From Cyclobacterium sp. (GTDB lineage: Bacteria > Bacteroidota > Bacteroidia > Cytophagales > Cyclobacteriaceae): 64,000 bases of DNA. The translations under genes and the position numbers were made by a program. Within the stretch, counting starts at the first letter, position 1, and the number at the start of each line of letters is the position of its first letter. Where the stretch lies: assembly GCF_014762705.1 (NCBI RefSeq), contig NZ_JABURL010000080.1, positions 1 to 64,000 of the forward strand, given 5' to 3'. The notes under the pieces were generated by a model that was not told the DNA's origin, did no database searches, and saw only the letters and a list, made by a program, of their open reading frames with translations. Positions 63,406-64,000 of this stretch are shown one piece after another.

Positions 63406-64000
63406 ATGAAGAACAATCAAAATAACAGGAGAAATTTCCTGAAAAAAAGCATGCTTTCCGGCCTTGCAATGGGTACTTTGGGTTCCTGGTCTTTGCCAGC
63501 TACGGCCAGTGTGAAAGTATCAAAAATGAATTTTGGTCTGGTAACATACCTATGGGGAAAAGACTGGTCCCTGGCAGAATTGATCAGTAATTGTGAGAAA
63601 ACCGGGTATAAAGGGGTAGAGTTAAGGACAGAACATGCCCATGGGGTGGAAGCACACCTGAGCAAGGCTGAAAGAAAGGAGATCCGGAGCAGATTTGAAG
63701 CTAGTCCGGTTAGCTGCGTGGGTTATGGAAGCAATTTTGAATATCACAGCACTGACCCGGCTTTGGTTGTGGAAAACATCAGGCAAACCAAGGCTTACAT
63801 ACAACTTTGTGACGATATAGGAGCAACAGGCATTAAAGTAAAACCAAATACCCTTCCTGAAGGTGTTTCAAGAGAGAAGACCATCGCACAGATCGCTAAA
63901 TCCCTTAGTGAGGTGGGGGAATTTGGGGCCGACCATGGTCAGTTGGTCCGTGTGGAAGTTCATGGCAGGATCACCCAGCAACTTCCCGTGATGAAGGCGA
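63406..64000 (+). CDS. Sugar phosphate isomerase/epimerase-type TIM barrel, cut by window end
   Basis: At least 198 residues, open to the window edge. It starts RRNFLKKS, a Tat-like signal, then MNFGLVTYLWGKDWSLAELI and ELRTEHAHG, as in xylose-isomerase-like TIM barrels (IolE/Hyi type). The start ATG is 5 bases after the preceding stop. Presence after two hydrolases and a Gfo/Idh gene suggests one pathway acting on a sugar or sugar acid outside the cytoplasm. Confidence 0.85.
   Translation, partial: MKNNQNNRRNFLKKSMLSGLAMGTLGSWSLPATASVKVSKMNFGLVTYLWGKDWSLAELISNCEKTGYKGVELRTEHAHGVEAHLSKAERKEIRSRFEASPVSCVGYGSNFEYHSTDPALVVENIRQTKAYIQLCDDIGATGIKVKPNTLPEGVSREKTIAQIAKSLSEVGEFGADHGQLVRVEVHGRITQQLPVMKA

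Overview
The window looks like a chromosome segment of a marine or environmental member of Bacteroidota, most likely order Cytophagales, family Cyclobacteriaceae. The grounds are a SusC/SusD pair driven by an ECF sigma/FecR module, a periplasmic-propeller (HTCS-like) sensor kinase, many lipoproteins with a Cys lipobox, candidate promoters of the TTTG / TAnnTTTG type, and AT-rich intergenic DNA with almost no Shine-Dalgarno signals. The family-level call rests on memory of gene content, not on a search.

Layout. 1-1.1 kb: an insertion-sequence end, then sucD. 1.2-8.1 kb: a sensor kinase, a receiver-kinase hybrid, and a three-gene ABC transporter locus (ATPase, FtsX-type permease with His-rich loops, DUF3299-like protein). 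8.1-11.7 kb: a class IV aminotransferase, a small lipoprotein, and a minus-strand group (HemJ-like, SCO, cytochrome c). 11.7-19.4 kb: the propionyl-CoA branch, with meaB, a single-chain methylmalonyl-CoA mutase and a DUF389 membrane protein around dnaA. 19.5-24 kb: OsmC, a CPBP protease, a possible small RNA, a GH20 hexosaminidase and a metallophosphoesterase. 24.7-31.2 kb: sulfate uptake and activation (SLC13 permease, cysC, cysD, cysN, cysQ) broken up by repeat-rich gaps. 31.2-31.6 kb: an internally deleted IS1182-like element whose right end repeats bases 1-112. 31.7-34.5 kb: ugd, a BlaI-type repressor, a fatty-acid desaturase. 34.6-41.5 kb: sigma factor, FecR, SusC, SusD. 41.7-51.9 kb: S41 protease, TetR-AarF pair, serine hydrolase, M81 lipoprotein, PepSY-like protein, outer-membrane protein, GreA-like factor, His-rich lipoprotein, transglutaminase. 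52.2-64 kb: xylose operon (symporter, xylB, xylA), tagaturonate reductase with a LacI regulator, and a divergent cluster (Gfo/Idh/MocA lipoprotein, two exported alpha/beta hydrolases, a TIM-barrel isomerase cut by the window end).

How the genes work together. sucD, the mutase and MeaB fit propionate/methylmalonyl-CoA entering the TCA cycle as succinyl-CoA. The sulfate block makes APS and PAPS and recycles PAP; with no reductive genes in view and ugd next door, it could serve polysaccharide sulfation as well as assimilation. The last 12 kb reads as pentose and uronate catabolism, compatible with glucuronoxylan-type substrates. No rRNA, confident tRNA, CRISPR array, prophage or intact transposon was seen. 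The less ordinary items are the fused mutase, the degenerate lipid-kinase-like/DUF389 fusion, the metal-flavoured ABC locus, the candidate minus-strand RNA at 20.7-20.9 kb, and the repeat-interrupted cysD/cysN pair.
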